A DNA stretch of 64,000 nt. Origin: Candidatus Levyibacteriota bacterium. GTDB taxonomy: Bacteria; Patescibacteria; Microgenomatia; Levybacterales; UBA12049. The notes beneath the pieces were generated by a model. It saw only the letters and a program-made list of their open reading frames with translations, did not search any database and was not told where the DNA came from. Position numbers and translations under genes: made by a program. The stretch is from assembly GCA_016182425.1 (NCBI GenBank), contig JACPGP010000014.1, positions 1-64,000 on the forward strand, in the 5' to 3' direction. Each line of letters starts with the position of its first letter. The first letter of the stretch is position 1. Shown one piece after another: positions 36,510 through 45,680 of the stretch.

Positions 36510-37392
36510 ATTATCTATTATTATTGTTTCATATAATACAAAAGATATTTTACAAGCATGCCTCGAGTCTGTTTATAGAAATCTTCCTAAAGATGCAACT
36601 GAAGTTATTGTTGTTGATAATGCATCAACTGATGGCTCAGTAGAAATGGTGGAAAAAGAATTCCCAAAAGTTATTGCAATAGAAAATAAGGAAAATGTTG
36701 GATTTTCAAAAGCAAATAATATTGGCCTTAAAAAGGCGGAAGGAAAATATATATTATTTCTTAATTCGGATACAGTCGTGTGTAAAAATACGCTTGATGA
36801 GATGATTGTATTTATGGATTCGTATCCACATGCGGGGGCTGCAACGTGTCGAGTCGAACTAGCAAATGGCAGGCTAGACGATGCTTCACATAGAGGGTTT
36901 CCAACTCCTTGGAATGCATTTTGTCATTTCTCTGGGTTATCGAGAATTTTTCCTAAGTCTCGGATTTTCGCTGGATATTCTATGGGATGGGAAGATTTAT
37001 CAAAAATCCACGAAATTGATGCATGCGCAGGTGCGTTTATAATTGTAAGAAGAATAGCTGGAGAAGAAGTTAATTGGTGGGACGAGGATTTTTTTTGGTA
37101 TGGAGACGATTTAGATTTTTGTTATAGATTGAAAGAGAAAGGGTGGAAGATATATTTCGTTCCGACTATTTCAATTATGCATTACAAAGGGGTTTCTTCG
37201 GGTATCAAAGAGATCTCTGAACATCTTACAACAGCAGATAAAGATACAAAGAGACGTGCGACAGAAGCTCGCTTTGAAGCAATGAAGATTTTTTACAAAA
37301 AACATTACCAAAAAAAATATCCCAAATTTTTTACGTGGTTAGTGTTGAAAGGGGTTGATTTGTTATACTACAAACATGCGAATCGGGATTGA
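36502..37392 (+). CDS. Glycosyltransferase family 2 (rhamnosyl-type)
   Basis: A 296-aa GT-A enzyme: SIIIVSYNTKDIL, VIVVDNASTDGS (about 36-46), NVGFSKANN, LFLNSDTVV (85-93) and WYGDDLDFCYR. The start at 36502 is used because it puts the first strand at the N-terminus and overlaps the previous stop by only 8 bp. It closely parallels the GT2 at 29786 but lacks the heptamer insertion, so comparing the two shows where that array was added. It overlaps the next GT4 by 17 bp. Confidence 0.88.
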   Translation: MIKLSIIIVSYNTKDILQACLESVYRNLPKDATEVIVVDNASTDGSVEMVEKEFPKVIAIENKENVGFSKANNIGLKKAEGKYILFLNSDTVVCKNTLDEMIVFMDSYPHAGAATCRVELANGRLDDASHRGFPTPWNAFCHFSGLSRIFPKSRIFAGYSMGWEDLSKIHEIDACAGAFIIVRRIAGEEVNWWDEDFFWYGDDLDFCYRLKEKGWKIYFVPTISIMHYKGVSSGIKEISEHLTTADKDTKRRATEARFEAMKIFYKKHYQKKYPKFFTWLVLKGVDLLYYKHANRD

Positions 37393-38467
37393 TGCCAGGT
37401 TGTGGAATGAGAGTGGAGTTGGGCGATACATCAGAAACCTCGTTGCCCAGTTACAAATTTTGGATAAGAAGAATGAGTATATTCTGTTTGTTTTAGGAAA
37501 AGACTATGTCGGCATTAAAGGAAACAATTGGAGATTAGTAAAAGCTAATATTCGTTGGCATACAATTGAAGAGCAGTTAAAGTTTCCATCAATTCTCTAC
37601 AAGGAAAAACTAGATTTGGTGCACTTTCCTTATTTTTCAGTTCCTATTTTTTACAACAAGCCTTTTGTCGTAACAATTCACGATCTGATATTGCATCATT
37701 TTCCAACAGGGCAGGCTTCGACACTCCCCATGCCTTTTTATTGGGCAAAACATTTAGGATATAAATTTGTTATATCACAAGCTGCTAAGCGCGCAAAAAA
37801 GATTATCGCAGTATCGAATGCAGCAAAAGATGAAATCGTTGATCATTTACATGTTGATCTTAATAAGGTAGTTGTGACATATGAGGGAGTAGATCTTCCA
37901 AGCTCAAAGTTACAACTTAAAACTCGAAGCTATTTTCTTTATGTGGGGAATGCATATCCGCATAAGAATCTGGAGAGATTGATTGAAGCGTTTGCAGGAA
38001 TCAGGAATCAGGAATCAGGAATCAAGCTAATACTCGTTGGGAAAGAGGATTATTTTTATAAGAGACTAAAAGAAAAAGTACAAAAGATGGGACTTGAGAA
38101 AAAAATAATTTTTCGTGGAGAGGCGACAGACGAAGAACTCGCAGGTTTATACAAAAATGCATTAGCACTTGTTATTCCGTCTCTTATGGAAGGATTTGGA
38201 TTGCCTATTTTGGAGGCGATGGCAAATAAATGTTTGGTTTTAGCATCTGATACTCCAGCTCATCACGAAATTGCAGACGACGCAGCAATCTATTTTAATC
38301 CGAATAATACAGAAGATATAGCAGAGAAAATGAAAGCTAGTTACAATGATACGCATCATTATAGTGAAAATATTGAGAAGGGTTTTGAGAGAAGTAAAAT
38401 ATTTTCGTGGGAAAAAATGGCAAAAGAGACATTAAAGATTTATGAAAGTAGCATTGGTCTACGATAG
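37376..38467 (+). CDS. GT4 glycosyltransferase (mannosyltransferase-like)
   Basis: A 363-aa GT-B enzyme beginning MRIGIDARLWNESGVGRYIR, full length, with FVVTIHDLILHHFP, VVVTYEGVD at the linker, FLYVGNAYPHKN and MEGFGLPILEAM (E-x7-E). The N-terminus is the intact counterpart of the truncated gene at 27586. Residues around 207-216 (IRNQESGIK) come from a heptamer array in the loop before the LILVG strand. The start at 37376 overlaps the previous gene by 17 bp. Likely a cytoplasmic mannosyl- or rhamnosyl-transferase of the glycan chain. Confidence 0.88.
   Translation: MRIGIDARLWNESGVGRYIRNLVAQLQILDKKNEYILFVLGKDYVGIKGNNWRLVKANIRWHTIEEQLKFPSILYKEKLDLVHFPYFSVPIFYNKPFVVTIHDLILHHFPTGQASTLPMPFYWAKHLGYKFVISQAAKRAKKIIAVSNAAKDEIVDHLHVDLNKVVVTYEGVDLPSSKLQLKTRSYFLYVGNAYPHKNLERLIEAFAGIRNQESGIKLILVGKEDYFYKRLKEKVQKMGLEKKIIFRGEATDEELAGLYKNALALVIPSLMEGFGLPILEAMANKCLVLASDTPAHHEIADDAAIYFNPNNTEDIAEKMKASYNDTHHYSENIEKGFERSKIFSWEKMAKETLKIYESSIGLR
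37994..38028 (+). repeat. Heptamer array, TCAGGAA units
   Basis: Three perfect TCAGGAA units (38001-38021) flanked by GCAGGAA and TCAAGCT, in frame in a GT4 gene and read as IRNQESGIK. It follows the TYARRNN pattern. Confidence 0.85.
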
Positions 38468-39533
38468 AGTGAATAAATGGGGAGGGGCAGAGAGAGTATT
38501 ACTTTCGCTGCATGAGATTTTTCCGCAAGCTCCGCTGTATACTTCAGTATACAACCCGATGAAGACACCATGGGCAAATGTATTTGTTTTAAAGACATCA
38601 TTTCTTCAAAAATTTCCTTACGCGTCGTCTGTTCATGAATTATTGCCAGTGTTTATGCCGCTGGCCTTTGAGAGCTTTTCGTTTGATCAGTATGATCTTG
38701 TTATTTCGGTAACATCAGAAGCAGCAAAAGGGATTATTACAAAACCAGGCACGCTTCATATTTGCTATTGTCTTACTCCTACTCGTTACTTATGGAGCGG
38801 GTATGAAGAATATTTTAAAAATCCAGTTAATCGATTTTTTACACAGCCAGCAGTGTCGTATCTTCGTAAATGGGATTATATTGCAGCACAACGTCCAGAT
38901 GCGTATATTGCTATTTCGAAAGAGGTACAAAAAAGAATTAAAAAATATTATGGAAGAGAATCAGAAGTAGTGTATCCTCCAGTTGATCTGCCCAGTGTCA
39001 AGTATCAAGTGTCAAGTATCAAGGGAAAGGAGGCTGGTTTTTTTCTTGTTGTTTCTCGGCTTGTGCCTTATAAGCGAATTGATATCGCCATTAAGGCATG
39101 TAATAGATTGCAGTTGCCGCTTAAAATTATAGGTACTGGATCGGAAGAAGGGAGACTCAAAAGCATTGCTGGTCAAACAATCGAGTTCTTGGGTAACTTG
39201 ACTGATAGTGAGCTGGTAGGGTATTATAAAGCTTGTCGTGCGCTCATTTTTCCCGGCCTGGAGGATTTTGGGGTTGTCGTCGCAGAAGCCCAGAAGTTTG
39301 GTAGACCAGTAATTGCGTTTTATGGGGGAGGAGCGCGTGAAATTGTTAAGGAGCAAAAGACAGGATTATTCTTTTATCCTCAGACAACAGAAGCACTCGT
39401 AAGTACACTTATTATGTTTGAGAAAAAAAGGTTTTCTTCTGCGATTTGTGCCGATAATGCGGAAAGATTTTCGTTAGCGTTATTTAAGAAGACGTTTATG
39501 TCATTGATAGAAAAATTAAAGGATCACGTTTAA
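38442..39533 (+). CDS. GT4 glycosyltransferase (WbaZ/mannosyltransferase-like)
   Basis: A 363-aa GT-B enzyme of the subgroup that begins KVALVYDRVNKWGGAERV. It has YCLTPTRYLW and RRPDAYIA-like segments (QRPDAYIAIS), then VVYPPVDLP, FFLVVSRLVPYKR, and LEDFGVVVAEA as the donor-site Glu motif. A heptamer array directly after PPVDLP encodes SVKYQVSSIKG in the interdomain linker. The start overlaps the previous GT4 by 26 bp. The DFGVV subgroup is often annotated as mannosyltransferase, which fits the adjacent manC. Confidence 0.87.
   Translation: MKVALVYDRVNKWGGAERVLLSLHEIFPQAPLYTSVYNPMKTPWANVFVLKTSFLQKFPYASSVHELLPVFMPLAFESFSFDQYDLVISVTSEAAKGIITKPGTLHICYCLTPTRYLWSGYEEYFKNPVNRFFTQPAVSYLRKWDYIAAQRPDAYIAISKEVQKRIKKYYGRESEVVYPPVDLPSVKYQVSSIKGKEAGFFLVVSRLVPYKRIDIAIKACNRLQLPLKIIGTGSEEGRLKSIAGQTIEFLGNLTDSELVGYYKACRALIFPGLEDFGVVVAEAQKFGRPVIAFYGGGAREIVKEQKTGLFFYPQTTEALVSTLIMFEKKRFSSAICADNAERFSLALFKKTFMSLIEKLKDHV
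38998..39025 (+). repeat. Heptamer array, TCAAGTA/TCAAGTG units
   Basis: TCAAGTA, TCAAGTG, TCAAGTA and TCAAGGG in tandem, in the GT4 interdomain linker and read as VKYQVSSIKG. Nearly the same unit occurs in protein D at 17727. Confidence 0.88.
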
Positions 39534-39545
39534 TAAACTATTTTT

Positions 39546-40637
39546 ATGAAAATTGTTATTTTTGCAGGAGGTGTAGGAACACGACTTTGGCCGCTATCAA
39601 GGAAAAACACTCCGAAGCAATTTGAGAAAATTATTGATAATAAGTCGACATTACAGAAAACAGTTGAGAGACTGTTGCCCGATTTTAAGCTTTCTGATAT
39701 TTACATTGCTACAGGCAGGCGGTATGAGGCAACAGTCAAGGAGCAATTCCCCAATCTTGCGGAGGAAAATTTTATTTTCGAACCCCATATGCGTGACGTT
39801 GGTCCTGCAATAGCGCTGGTGACATCGCTTTTGGAAAAACGTTTTCCGAATGAACCAATGGCGATTCTTTGGAGCGATCACCTGGTAAAAAATATTGCCA
39901 GATTTAAAAATGTTTTGCATTTAGCGGAGGCGATGGTTAAAAAAAATGAGGCAAAATTTGTTTTTATTGGACAAAAGCCTCGCTTTGCAAATCAAAATAT
40001 TGGGTGGATAGAGGTTTTAAAAAATGCTTATCAACCAACAGCAGGTAACGACATTTACGTGACAAAATTTAGAAAATTAGTATATAGACCGAGCCTTTCT
40101 GATGCGCAAGATTTTCTTAAAAAAAATAATTTTGTTTGGAATTTAGGCTACTTTGTTACCACGCCAAATTTTTTGTCCTCTCTTTTTAGCAAATTTACCC
40201 CCGCAATGTATAAAAAACTTACTCCTATTGCTGCCTTGTGGGGAACGAATAAATTTGAAGATGCTCTCGAAAAGACGTATTCAACAATTGAAAAAATAAG
40301 TTTTGATGACGCGGTTTTAGTAAAGTTGCAGGAAAAGGGAATTTTTGTTGTATCGTCGGACTTAGGTTGGAGCGATGTTGGAGCGTGGGAATCACTTAAA
40401 GAAGCCTTAGTGGAAAGAGCAAATGAAAATGTAGTAAAAGGAAAGGTGCTGCTTGAGGATAGTAAGGATAGTTTGGTGTTTAACGATACCAATCAACTTG
40501 TTGTTGGTATAGATTTAGATGAAATGCTAGTTATTAATACGAGCGATGTTATTTTGGTTTGTCCAAAAACCTCGGTACCTAAAATAAAAAAGCTGGTAGA
40601 AAGCTTGTCTGGCACCCCTCACGAGCATTTGGCATAA
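39546..40637 (+). CDS. manC: Mannose-1-phosphate guanylyltransferase
   Basis: A 363-aa nucleotidyltransferase with the diagnostic FAGGVGTRLWPLSRKNTPKQF (residues 6-26), followed by LWSDHLVKN and VWNLGYFV segments of the GMP family. It makes GDP-mannose from mannose 1-phosphate and GTP. It lacks the C-terminal phosphomannose isomerase cupin of bifunctional ManC proteins, so it is the short form. GDP-mannose would supply the GT4 enzymes upstream and, through dehydration and reduction, the Fcl-like enzyme at the window start. No phosphomannomutase gene is in the window. Confidence 0.92.
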   Translation: MKIVIFAGGVGTRLWPLSRKNTPKQFEKIIDNKSTLQKTVERLLPDFKLSDIYIATGRRYEATVKEQFPNLAEENFIFEPHMRDVGPAIALVTSLLEKRFPNEPMAILWSDHLVKNIARFKNVLHLAEAMVKKNEAKFVFIGQKPRFANQNIGWIEVLKNAYQPTAGNDIYVTKFRKLVYRPSLSDAQDFLKKNNFVWNLGYFVTTPNFLSSLFSKFTPAMYKKLTPIAALWGTNKFEDALEKTYSTIEKISFDDAVLVKLQEKGIFVVSSDLGWSDVGAWESLKEALVERANENVVKGKVLLEDSKDSLVFNDTNQLVVGIDLDEMLVINTSDVILVCPKTSVPKIKKLVESLSGTPHEHLA

Positions 40638-40649
40638 GTTTAACTTTTT

Positions 40650-41306
40650 ATGAGAATAAAGAAAAGTAAATCCTATGAAATCGTTAAGAGAATTTTTGAT
40701 TTGTTGTTTTCTTTAATTCTTCTTGTTTTCTTTCTGCCGATAATTGTTGTTGTGGCTATTTTTATAAAGCTGGATTCTTCAGGTCCAATTTTGGCGGATA
40801 CTCCGGAACGTGTGGGGAGGAATGGAAAACTTTTTAAGATGTATAAATTTCGGTCTATGATTCAAAATGCACATGAGATATTGCGCCAGAATCCAAAGTT
40901 TCTAAAGCTCTTCGATGAATACAAGAAGGGAAGTTATAAATTGCGGGATGATCCACGCATAACTAGGGTGGGAAAATTTATTCGCAAGCACTCTTTGGAT
41001 GAGGTACCACAGCTGATTAATGTATTAAGGGGCGAGATGAGCCTGGTTGGCCCGCGAGCGTATTATCCAGATGAATTGCGTGAGCAGCAAAAGAAATATC
41101 CCGAAACTAGAAAGGCAGTAAAAATTGTGTTGTCTGTAATGCCAGGAATAACCGGGCATTGGCAGGTATCAGGAAGAAGCGAAATAAACTTTGACAAACG
41201 TATCGAAATGGACGCGGATTATGTAAAGAAGAGGTCTGTTTTTTACGATTTGATGATTATTCTCAAAACCCCGTGGGCGATGATCTATGGCAAAGGCGCC
41301 CTATAA
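40650..41306 (+). CDS. Polyprenyl-phosphate sugar phosphotransferase (initiating enzyme)
   Basis: A 218-aa bacterial sugar transferase (WbaP/PglC/WcaJ core). It has one N-terminal helix (about 17-40) and KMYKFRSM (63-70). The catalytic region follows with DPRITRVGKFIRKHSLDE, then PQLINVLRGEMSLVGPR, with the Asp-Glu pair of the family. It attaches a sugar-1-phosphate to undecaprenyl phosphate and so starts a glycan chain. It lacks the extra N-terminal helices of WcaJ-type proteins. As the last gene of the locus, it is a sensible partner for all upstream glycosyltransferases. Confidence 0.92.
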   Translation: MRIKKSKSYEIVKRIFDLLFSLILLVFFLPIIVVVAIFIKLDSSGPILADTPERVGRNGKLFKMYKFRSMIQNAHEILRQNPKFLKLFDEYKKGSYKLRDDPRITRVGKFIRKHSLDEVPQLINVLRGEMSLVGPRAYYPDELREQQKKYPETRKAVKIVLSVMPGITGHWQVSGRSEINFDKRIEMDADYVKKRSVFYDLMIILKTPWAMIYGKGAL

Positions 41307-41309
41307 TTG

Positions 41310-41339
41310 TTGACATTGTTTATTTTATTGAAGTATGAT
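41310..41339 (+). promoter_or_regulatory. Strong sigma70 promoter, leaderless, for the DUF4012 gene
   Basis: A perfect -35 TTGACA (41310-41315), an 18-bp spacer and TATGAT (41334-41339). The ATG at 41348 comes 8 nt later, so the transcript would begin at or next to the start codon. Confidence 0.75.
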
Positions 41340-41347
41340 ATAAAAAT

Positions 41348-43291
41348 ATGGATGATTTGCCTAAAATTACCTTGCGCCCGCAAGAAAATGTTAAGCCAGT
41401 AGTTTCAGCAACCAAAATTAGAAAAAAGATTTTTTTTATTTTTCTTGCTATTTTTATTCTTTTTGGGACACCAATGCTTATTATTGCTGTTCCGGCACAA
41501 AAAATCTACATTTCTTCACAAAAGACGTATCGGCAGGCACAAAAAACCGTGGATGCAATAAAAAAGCAGAACATCGCACTGGCAGATGAAGAACTTGAAA
41601 AAACAAAAGAAACGCTAGCGGAAACTCAAAATAACCTTCAGACGATTTCTTTTCTCCGTTTTGTTCCTTTTATTAGTTGGTATTATAACGACATTGATCA
41701 TTTGCTAAAAGCTGGATTTCATAGTCTAAGTGCCTCCTCAGTTGTTATTGAGGCAATTAAACCCTATGCGGATGTATTGGGTTTAAAAGGTCAAGGCAGT
41801 TTTGTGATGGGTTCTTCCGAGCAACGATTGCAGACAACTATTCTTACCATGGGAAAGATTACGCCTAGGATTGATGACGTTGCCAACGATCTTGATCTTG
41901 CTAGAAAAGAAATTGACGCCGTTAATCCAAATCATTACCCTCCTATTTTTGGATTAGCAAAAGTAAGAGCACAACTGATAAAAGTAAGAGAAATAGCAGA
42001 TAGCGGCATTGCATTTGTCGACGAAGCCAAACCTCTAATTAAAGTGCTCCCTTCGCTTTTGGGAGAGTCGCAAGAGAAAAAATACTTGGTTTTATTCCAA
42101 AATGCTAATGAATTGCGGCCCACCGGAGGATTTATTACTGCCTATGCTATTTTTAAGATAGACAAGGGGAAAATAGAGGTTGAACGATCAGACGATATTT
42201 ACAATTTAGACAATACAATTAGAAGCAAACCAAAAGCCCCAGAGCCAATTCTTAAATACCTGGCCAATGTTTCAACGCTTCATTTGCGAGATACCAATCT
42301 TTCTCCAGATTTTATCGAGTCAATGAAGACGTTTAATAGTTTATACAGAGAAGCGGGGAGCAAGGTGGATGTTGATGGAATTATTGCGATTGATTCCAAT
42401 GTTTTAGTTTCGACAATTAAGACTCTCGATGATGAGGTTTTTGCTGGAGGAATTAAATTTACCTCAAAGATAGATAAGCGATGTGATTGTCCCCAAGTTA
42501 TTTATGAACTGGAAAGACTAATTAGCACGCCAAAGAGTTTGGATTTACGGATAACTTCGTTGGCTTCTGTCCAAGCCCAGAGAAAAGACATCCTTGGTAC
42601 GCTTATGTACGCAATTATGCAGAAAGCTCTTAAATCATCACCGAAGCTCTATTGGGGGCCGTTGGTGCAAGATATGATAACACAGGCAAATGAAAAGCAT
42701 ATTTTGTTTTACCTCTATGATAAAAACGCCCAAAGAGGCATAGAAGCGCTCAACGTTGCCGGAAGAATAAAGGAATTTGATGGTGATTACTTCCATCTTA
42801 ATCAAGCAAATTTAGGAGGCGCAAAATCTAACTTGTTTGTGAGAGAGTCTGTTACGCAAGACGTAAAGGTAGAAAGTGATGGGAAAATTATAAAAACAGT
42901 TACAATTATCTACAAAAATCCCTATCCTCCGTCGGATTGTAATTTGGAACGGGGAAATTTGTGTCTCAACGGCATTCTTCGTAATTGGTTCCGGGTGTAT
43001 GTTCCCAAAGGAAGCAAGTTGGTAAACATGCAAGGTTCGGAGGTAAAAGTTTCTACCTATGAGGAATTAGGTAAAACAGTTTTTGAAGGATTCTTAACTG
43101 TTCGTCCGCAGGGATCGGTTACGTTAACTTTTTCGTATACATTGCCGTTTAAGCTTGAATCGGGTTCGCCTCTGCCTCTTCTTATTCAAAAACAGCCGGG
43201 AACCACAACAAATGAGTACATAATTAAACTTAACGGTAAAGAAGTGGAAAAATTTCCTCTGCTGACAGATAAAGAGGTAACGCTTAGGTAG
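41348..43291 (+). CDS. DUF4012 domain membrane-anchored protein
   Basis: A 647-aa protein: short cytoplasmic N-terminus, one helix (about 28-50), a coiled-coil-like stretch (about 55-95), then a large extracytoplasmic region. The DUF4012 signature KYLVLFQNANELRPTGGF is at about 244-261, followed by the domain body with RSDDIYNLD and the DVDGIIAIDSNVL segment. The last 130 residues look beta-rich. DUF4012 proteins are common next to glycan loci in Patescibacteria and Actinobacteria, and their function is not established. It is transcribed from its own promoter, probably together with recO (6 bp downstream). Confidence 0.87.
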   Translation: MDDLPKITLRPQENVKPVVSATKIRKKIFFIFLAIFILFGTPMLIIAVPAQKIYISSQKTYRQAQKTVDAIKKQNIALADEELEKTKETLAETQNNLQTISFLRFVPFISWYYNDIDHLLKAGFHSLSASSVVIEAIKPYADVLGLKGQGSFVMGSSEQRLQTTILTMGKITPRIDDVANDLDLARKEIDAVNPNHYPPIFGLAKVRAQLIKVREIADSGIAFVDEAKPLIKVLPSLLGESQEKKYLVLFQNANELRPTGGFITAYAIFKIDKGKIEVERSDDIYNLDNTIRSKPKAPEPILKYLANVSTLHLRDTNLSPDFIESMKTFNSLYREAGSKVDVDGIIAIDSNVLVSTIKTLDDEVFAGGIKFTSKIDKRCDCPQVIYELERLISTPKSLDLRITSLASVQAQRKDILGTLMYAIMQKALKSSPKLYWGPLVQDMITQANEKHILFYLYDKNAQRGIEALNVAGRIKEFDGDYFHLNQANLGGAKSNLFVRESVTQDVKVESDGKIIKTVTIIYKNPYPPSDCNLERGNLCLNGILRNWFRVYVPKGSKLVNMQGSEVKVSTYEELGKTVFEGFLTVRPQGSVTLTFSYTLPFKLESGSPLPLLIQKQPGTTTNEYIIKLNGKEVEKFPLLTDKEVTLR

Positions 43292-43297
43292 TAAACA

Positions 43298-43840
43298 ATG
43301 AGGAATTTTAAGGTAGAAGGGATTATAATTAAGCGCCGTAATATCAATGAGGCAGATAGGTTATTGACTGTTTTTTCGAAAGGATATGGAAAGATACAAG
43401 CAAAAGCAGTCGGTGTTAGACGAGTGACTAGCCGCAGGTCTTCTCATGTAGAGCTTCTTAATTACGCAAAGATGACCCTTTACAAAGGGAAAAGCCTGCC
43501 GCTTGTAGTTGAGGCAGAGGCAATATGCGATTATGCTTTCTTAAAAAAGAATCTTAGGATGGTTGGTATTGCCTACCATATTTGTGAGCTTATTGATAGC
43601 TTATGTGCGGAAAATCAGGAGAACACCAGTGTATTTTTATTGCTTTTACAAACTCTTGATGATCTTTCAAAAGGTAAAGATGCAAAGCAAACTGTTCATG
43701 TGTTTGAAAAAATGTTACTTTCACATCTTGGATTTTTTTCAAACTTTCCTCTTGTTAAAGCTATCGATACTCACGTAGTAATCGAGGAGATCCTTGAGCG
43801 CAAACTTAAAACAACATCACTTTTGCCACATTTCCTCTAG
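43298..43840 (+). CDS. recO: DNA repair protein RecO, short form
   Basis: A 180-aa protein. The N-terminal OB-fold part has the RecO hallmarks VEGIIIKRRNINEADRLLTV, FSKGYGKIQAKAVGVRR and a strand ending MTLYKGKSLPLV. A helical part follows. Typical RecO is about 240 aa with a C-terminal Cys-rich region. Here the chain ends soon after a LGFFSNFPL helix and no Cys cluster is visible, so the C-terminal zinc domain appears to be missing. RecO loads RecA through RecR onto SSB-coated DNA. Adjacent to glyS, as seen in some bacteria. Confidence 0.85.
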   Translation: MRNFKVEGIIIKRRNINEADRLLTVFSKGYGKIQAKAVGVRRVTSRRSSHVELLNYAKMTLYKGKSLPLVVEAEAICDYAFLKKNLRMVGIAYHICELIDSLCAENQENTSVFLLLLQTLDDLSKGKDAKQTVHVFEKMLLSHLGFFSNFPLVKAIDTHVVIEEILERKLKTTSLLPHFL

Positions 43841-43850
43841 ACAATTTTTT

Positions 43851-43859
43851 TGCTATCAT
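43851..43859 (+). promoter_or_regulatory. Extended -10 for leaderless glyS
   Basis: TGC followed by TATCAT (43854-43859) forms an extended -10, with the ATG at 43868 exactly 8 nt later. There is no clear -35 box. Confidence 0.55.
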
Positions 43860-43867
43860 GTGTTCAT

Positions 43868-45172
43868 ATGGATAATTTAATGGATAAGTTAGTAGCCCTT
43901 TGTAAGAGGCGCGGTTTTATTTTTCCAGGGAGCGAGCTTTATGGCGGATTGAATGGGACATGGGATTTGGGACCATTAGGTGTTTTGCTGGCTCAAAATA
44001 TAAAACATGAATGGTGGAAAAGTGTAGTTTTGAAACGAGAAGATGTTGTCGGGCTTGACTCATCAATTCTACACCATCCAAAAGTCTGGGAAGCCTCGGG
44101 CCACGTTGCCTCTTTTACAGATCCTCTGATTGAGTGCAAAGTGTGTCACGAGCGGTTTCGGGCAGATCACAAAGATCAAATTGCAAAGCACGAAAAAGCC
44201 CATCCCAATCCTGCCTGGACAGATATAAAGTCATTTAACCTAATGTTTAAGACTTTCCTTGGGCCAATTGATGATGAAAAAAATAAAACCTATCTTAGGC
44301 CGGAAACAGCTCAAGGTATTTTTATAAACTTTAAAAACGTTGTTGAGACATCAAGAGTAAAAATCCCTTTTGGTATAGCACAAATTGGCAAAGGGTTTCG
44401 AAACGAGATCACAACAGGCAATTTTTTGTTTAGGGTTAGGGAATTTGAAATGATGGAGCTTGAGTTTTTCGTAAAGCCGGGAACAGATAAAAAATGGCAT
44501 GATCTATGGAAGCAAGAACGTTACAATTGGTGGTTGCGTTTGGGGATAAGAAAAGAAAATATTAAACTTGTCGATCTTCCCAGAGAGGATATTGCACACT
44601 ATTCAAAAGGCACCACAGAAGTGTGGTATAACTGGCCATTTATGAGTTTTGGTGAACTTGAGGGAATTGCAAATAGAGGAGATTATGATTTATCGCAACA
44701 GGCAAAATACTCTGGTCGTGATCTTTCCTATTTTGATCAGAAAGACAATGAAAGATACATTCCATACGTGATTGAGCCATCTGTTGGAATAGGACGGGCT
44801 ATGTTGGCATTTTTAATTGACGCTTACTATGAAGAAGAAAAAAGAGTTGTTTTAAGACTTCATCCAAAACTGTCTCCTATAAAAATTGCAGTATTTCCGC
44901 TTCTTGGTAATAAAAACGAATTAATCACAAAAGCGAAAGATTTATACAAAACACTAAAAACTTCCTTTGAGGGGGAAGTTGCGTTTGATGATAGAGGAAA
45001 TATTGGTAAAAGATATCTATATCAGGATGAAATTGGCACTCCTTGGTGTGTAACAGTGGATTTTGATACACTCAAAGACAACACAGTAACGGTTAGAGAT
45101 CGAAATAGTACCAAGCAGGAAAGAGTTGCAATAGGAGACATGTTGACATTCTTCACGCGATTGCTACAATAA
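43868..45172 (+). CDS. glyS: Glycyl-tRNA synthetase (class II, alpha2 type)
   Basis: A 434-aa enzyme of the homodimeric GlyRS class. It has an N-terminal CKRRGFIFPGSELYGGLNG, a Cys pair (CKVC) in the insertion, motif 2 around RPETAQGIFINFKN and FRNEITTGNF, and motif 3 as IEPSVGIGRAMLAFL. The C-terminal anticodon-binding domain is recognisable by IKIAVFPL. It charges tRNA-Gly. I choose the ATG at 43868 because it follows the extended -10 by 8 nt. An in-frame codon upstream lies within the promoter; ATG 43880 is also possible. This is the eukaryote/archaea-like GlyRS also used by many bacteria, not the alpha/beta type. Confidence 0.93.
   Translation: MDNLMDKLVALCKRRGFIFPGSELYGGLNGTWDLGPLGVLLAQNIKHEWWKSVVLKREDVVGLDSSILHHPKVWEASGHVASFTDPLIECKVCHERFRADHKDQIAKHEKAHPNPAWTDIKSFNLMFKTFLGPIDDEKNKTYLRPETAQGIFINFKNVVETSRVKIPFGIAQIGKGFRNEITTGNFLFRVREFEMMELEFFVKPGTDKKWHDLWKQERYNWWLRLGIRKENIKLVDLPREDIAHYSKGTTEVWYNWPFMSFGELEGIANRGDYDLSQQAKYSGRDLSYFDQKDNERYIPYVIEPSVGIGRAMLAFLIDAYYEEEKRVVLRLHPKLSPIKIAVFPLLGNKNELITKAKDLYKTLKTSFEGEVAFDDRGNIGKRYLYQDEIGTPWCVTVDFDTLKDNTVTVRDRNSTKQERVAIGDMLTFFTRLLQ
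45143..45170 (+). promoter_or_regulatory. Sigma70 promoter for the gene at 45188
   Basis: TTGACA (45143-45148), a 16-bp spacer and TACAAT (45165-45170), inside the 3' end of glyS. Expected start near 45177, about 10 nt before the ATG. Confidence 0.6.
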
Positions 45173-45187
45173 AAAAGATAACATTTT

Positions 45188-45667
45188 ATGCAGCAGAAAA
45201 AAATAATTATTGCCGCAGCACTAGTTTTACTTCTCATTCTTTTTGGTTTAGGATATTTTCTCTATTCTCCTAGGACTTCACAGTCTCCGCAAGAAACGCC
45301 ACAAGATGAAGAACAACAGCAAGAAGAGGTGGTTATTCCAACAATAAGCCCTGATAATCTTGGATTAACATTTGTCGCAAGAAACGACAAAAAGGCAGTA
45401 AAATTTGCCATAACAGAAATAAAAGATATTCAAGCAGTTGATTACGAAGTGTCTTATTTGGCAGAAGGAAATATTCCTCGGGGCGCGATAGGACATATTG
45501 AAGTAAAACCAACGGACCAGAAAATCGGGACAAATTACATCGATCTTGGTACGTGTTCGTCTGGAAAATGCAAGTATGACCAAGGCGTTACCTTAGTAAA
45601 ACTCATTTTGAAAATAACAAAAATAAATGGAAAGATCTATTCCGCAGAAAAAACCCTAGAACTTTAA
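45188..45667 (+). CDS. Membrane-anchored hypothetical protein
   Basis: A 159-aa protein with one N-terminal helix (about 5-25), a Gln/Glu/Pro-rich linker (about 29-52), then a beta-rich extracytoplasmic domain containing one Cys-Ser-Ser-Gly-Lys-Cys pair near 120-125. There is no lipobox Cys after the helix, so it is more likely anchored by an uncleaved signal. I do not recognise a family. It lies between glyS and the mraZ operon, with its own promoter inside glyS and a strong hairpin after its stop. Confidence 0.7.
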   Translation: MQQKKIIIAAALVLLLILFGLGYFLYSPRTSQSPQETPQDEEQQQEEVVIPTISPDNLGLTFVARNDKKAVKFAITEIKDIQAVDYEVSYLAEGNIPRGAIGHIEVKPTDQKIGTNYIDLGTCSSGKCKYDQGVTLVKLILKITKINGKIYSAEKTLEL

Positions 45668-45680
45668 CCCATTTTAAATC

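Noticed and set aside
36656..36740. Heptamer remnant in the GT2 at 36502
   Set aside because: The loop corresponding to the array in the GT2 at 29786 is normal family sequence with no tandem units.
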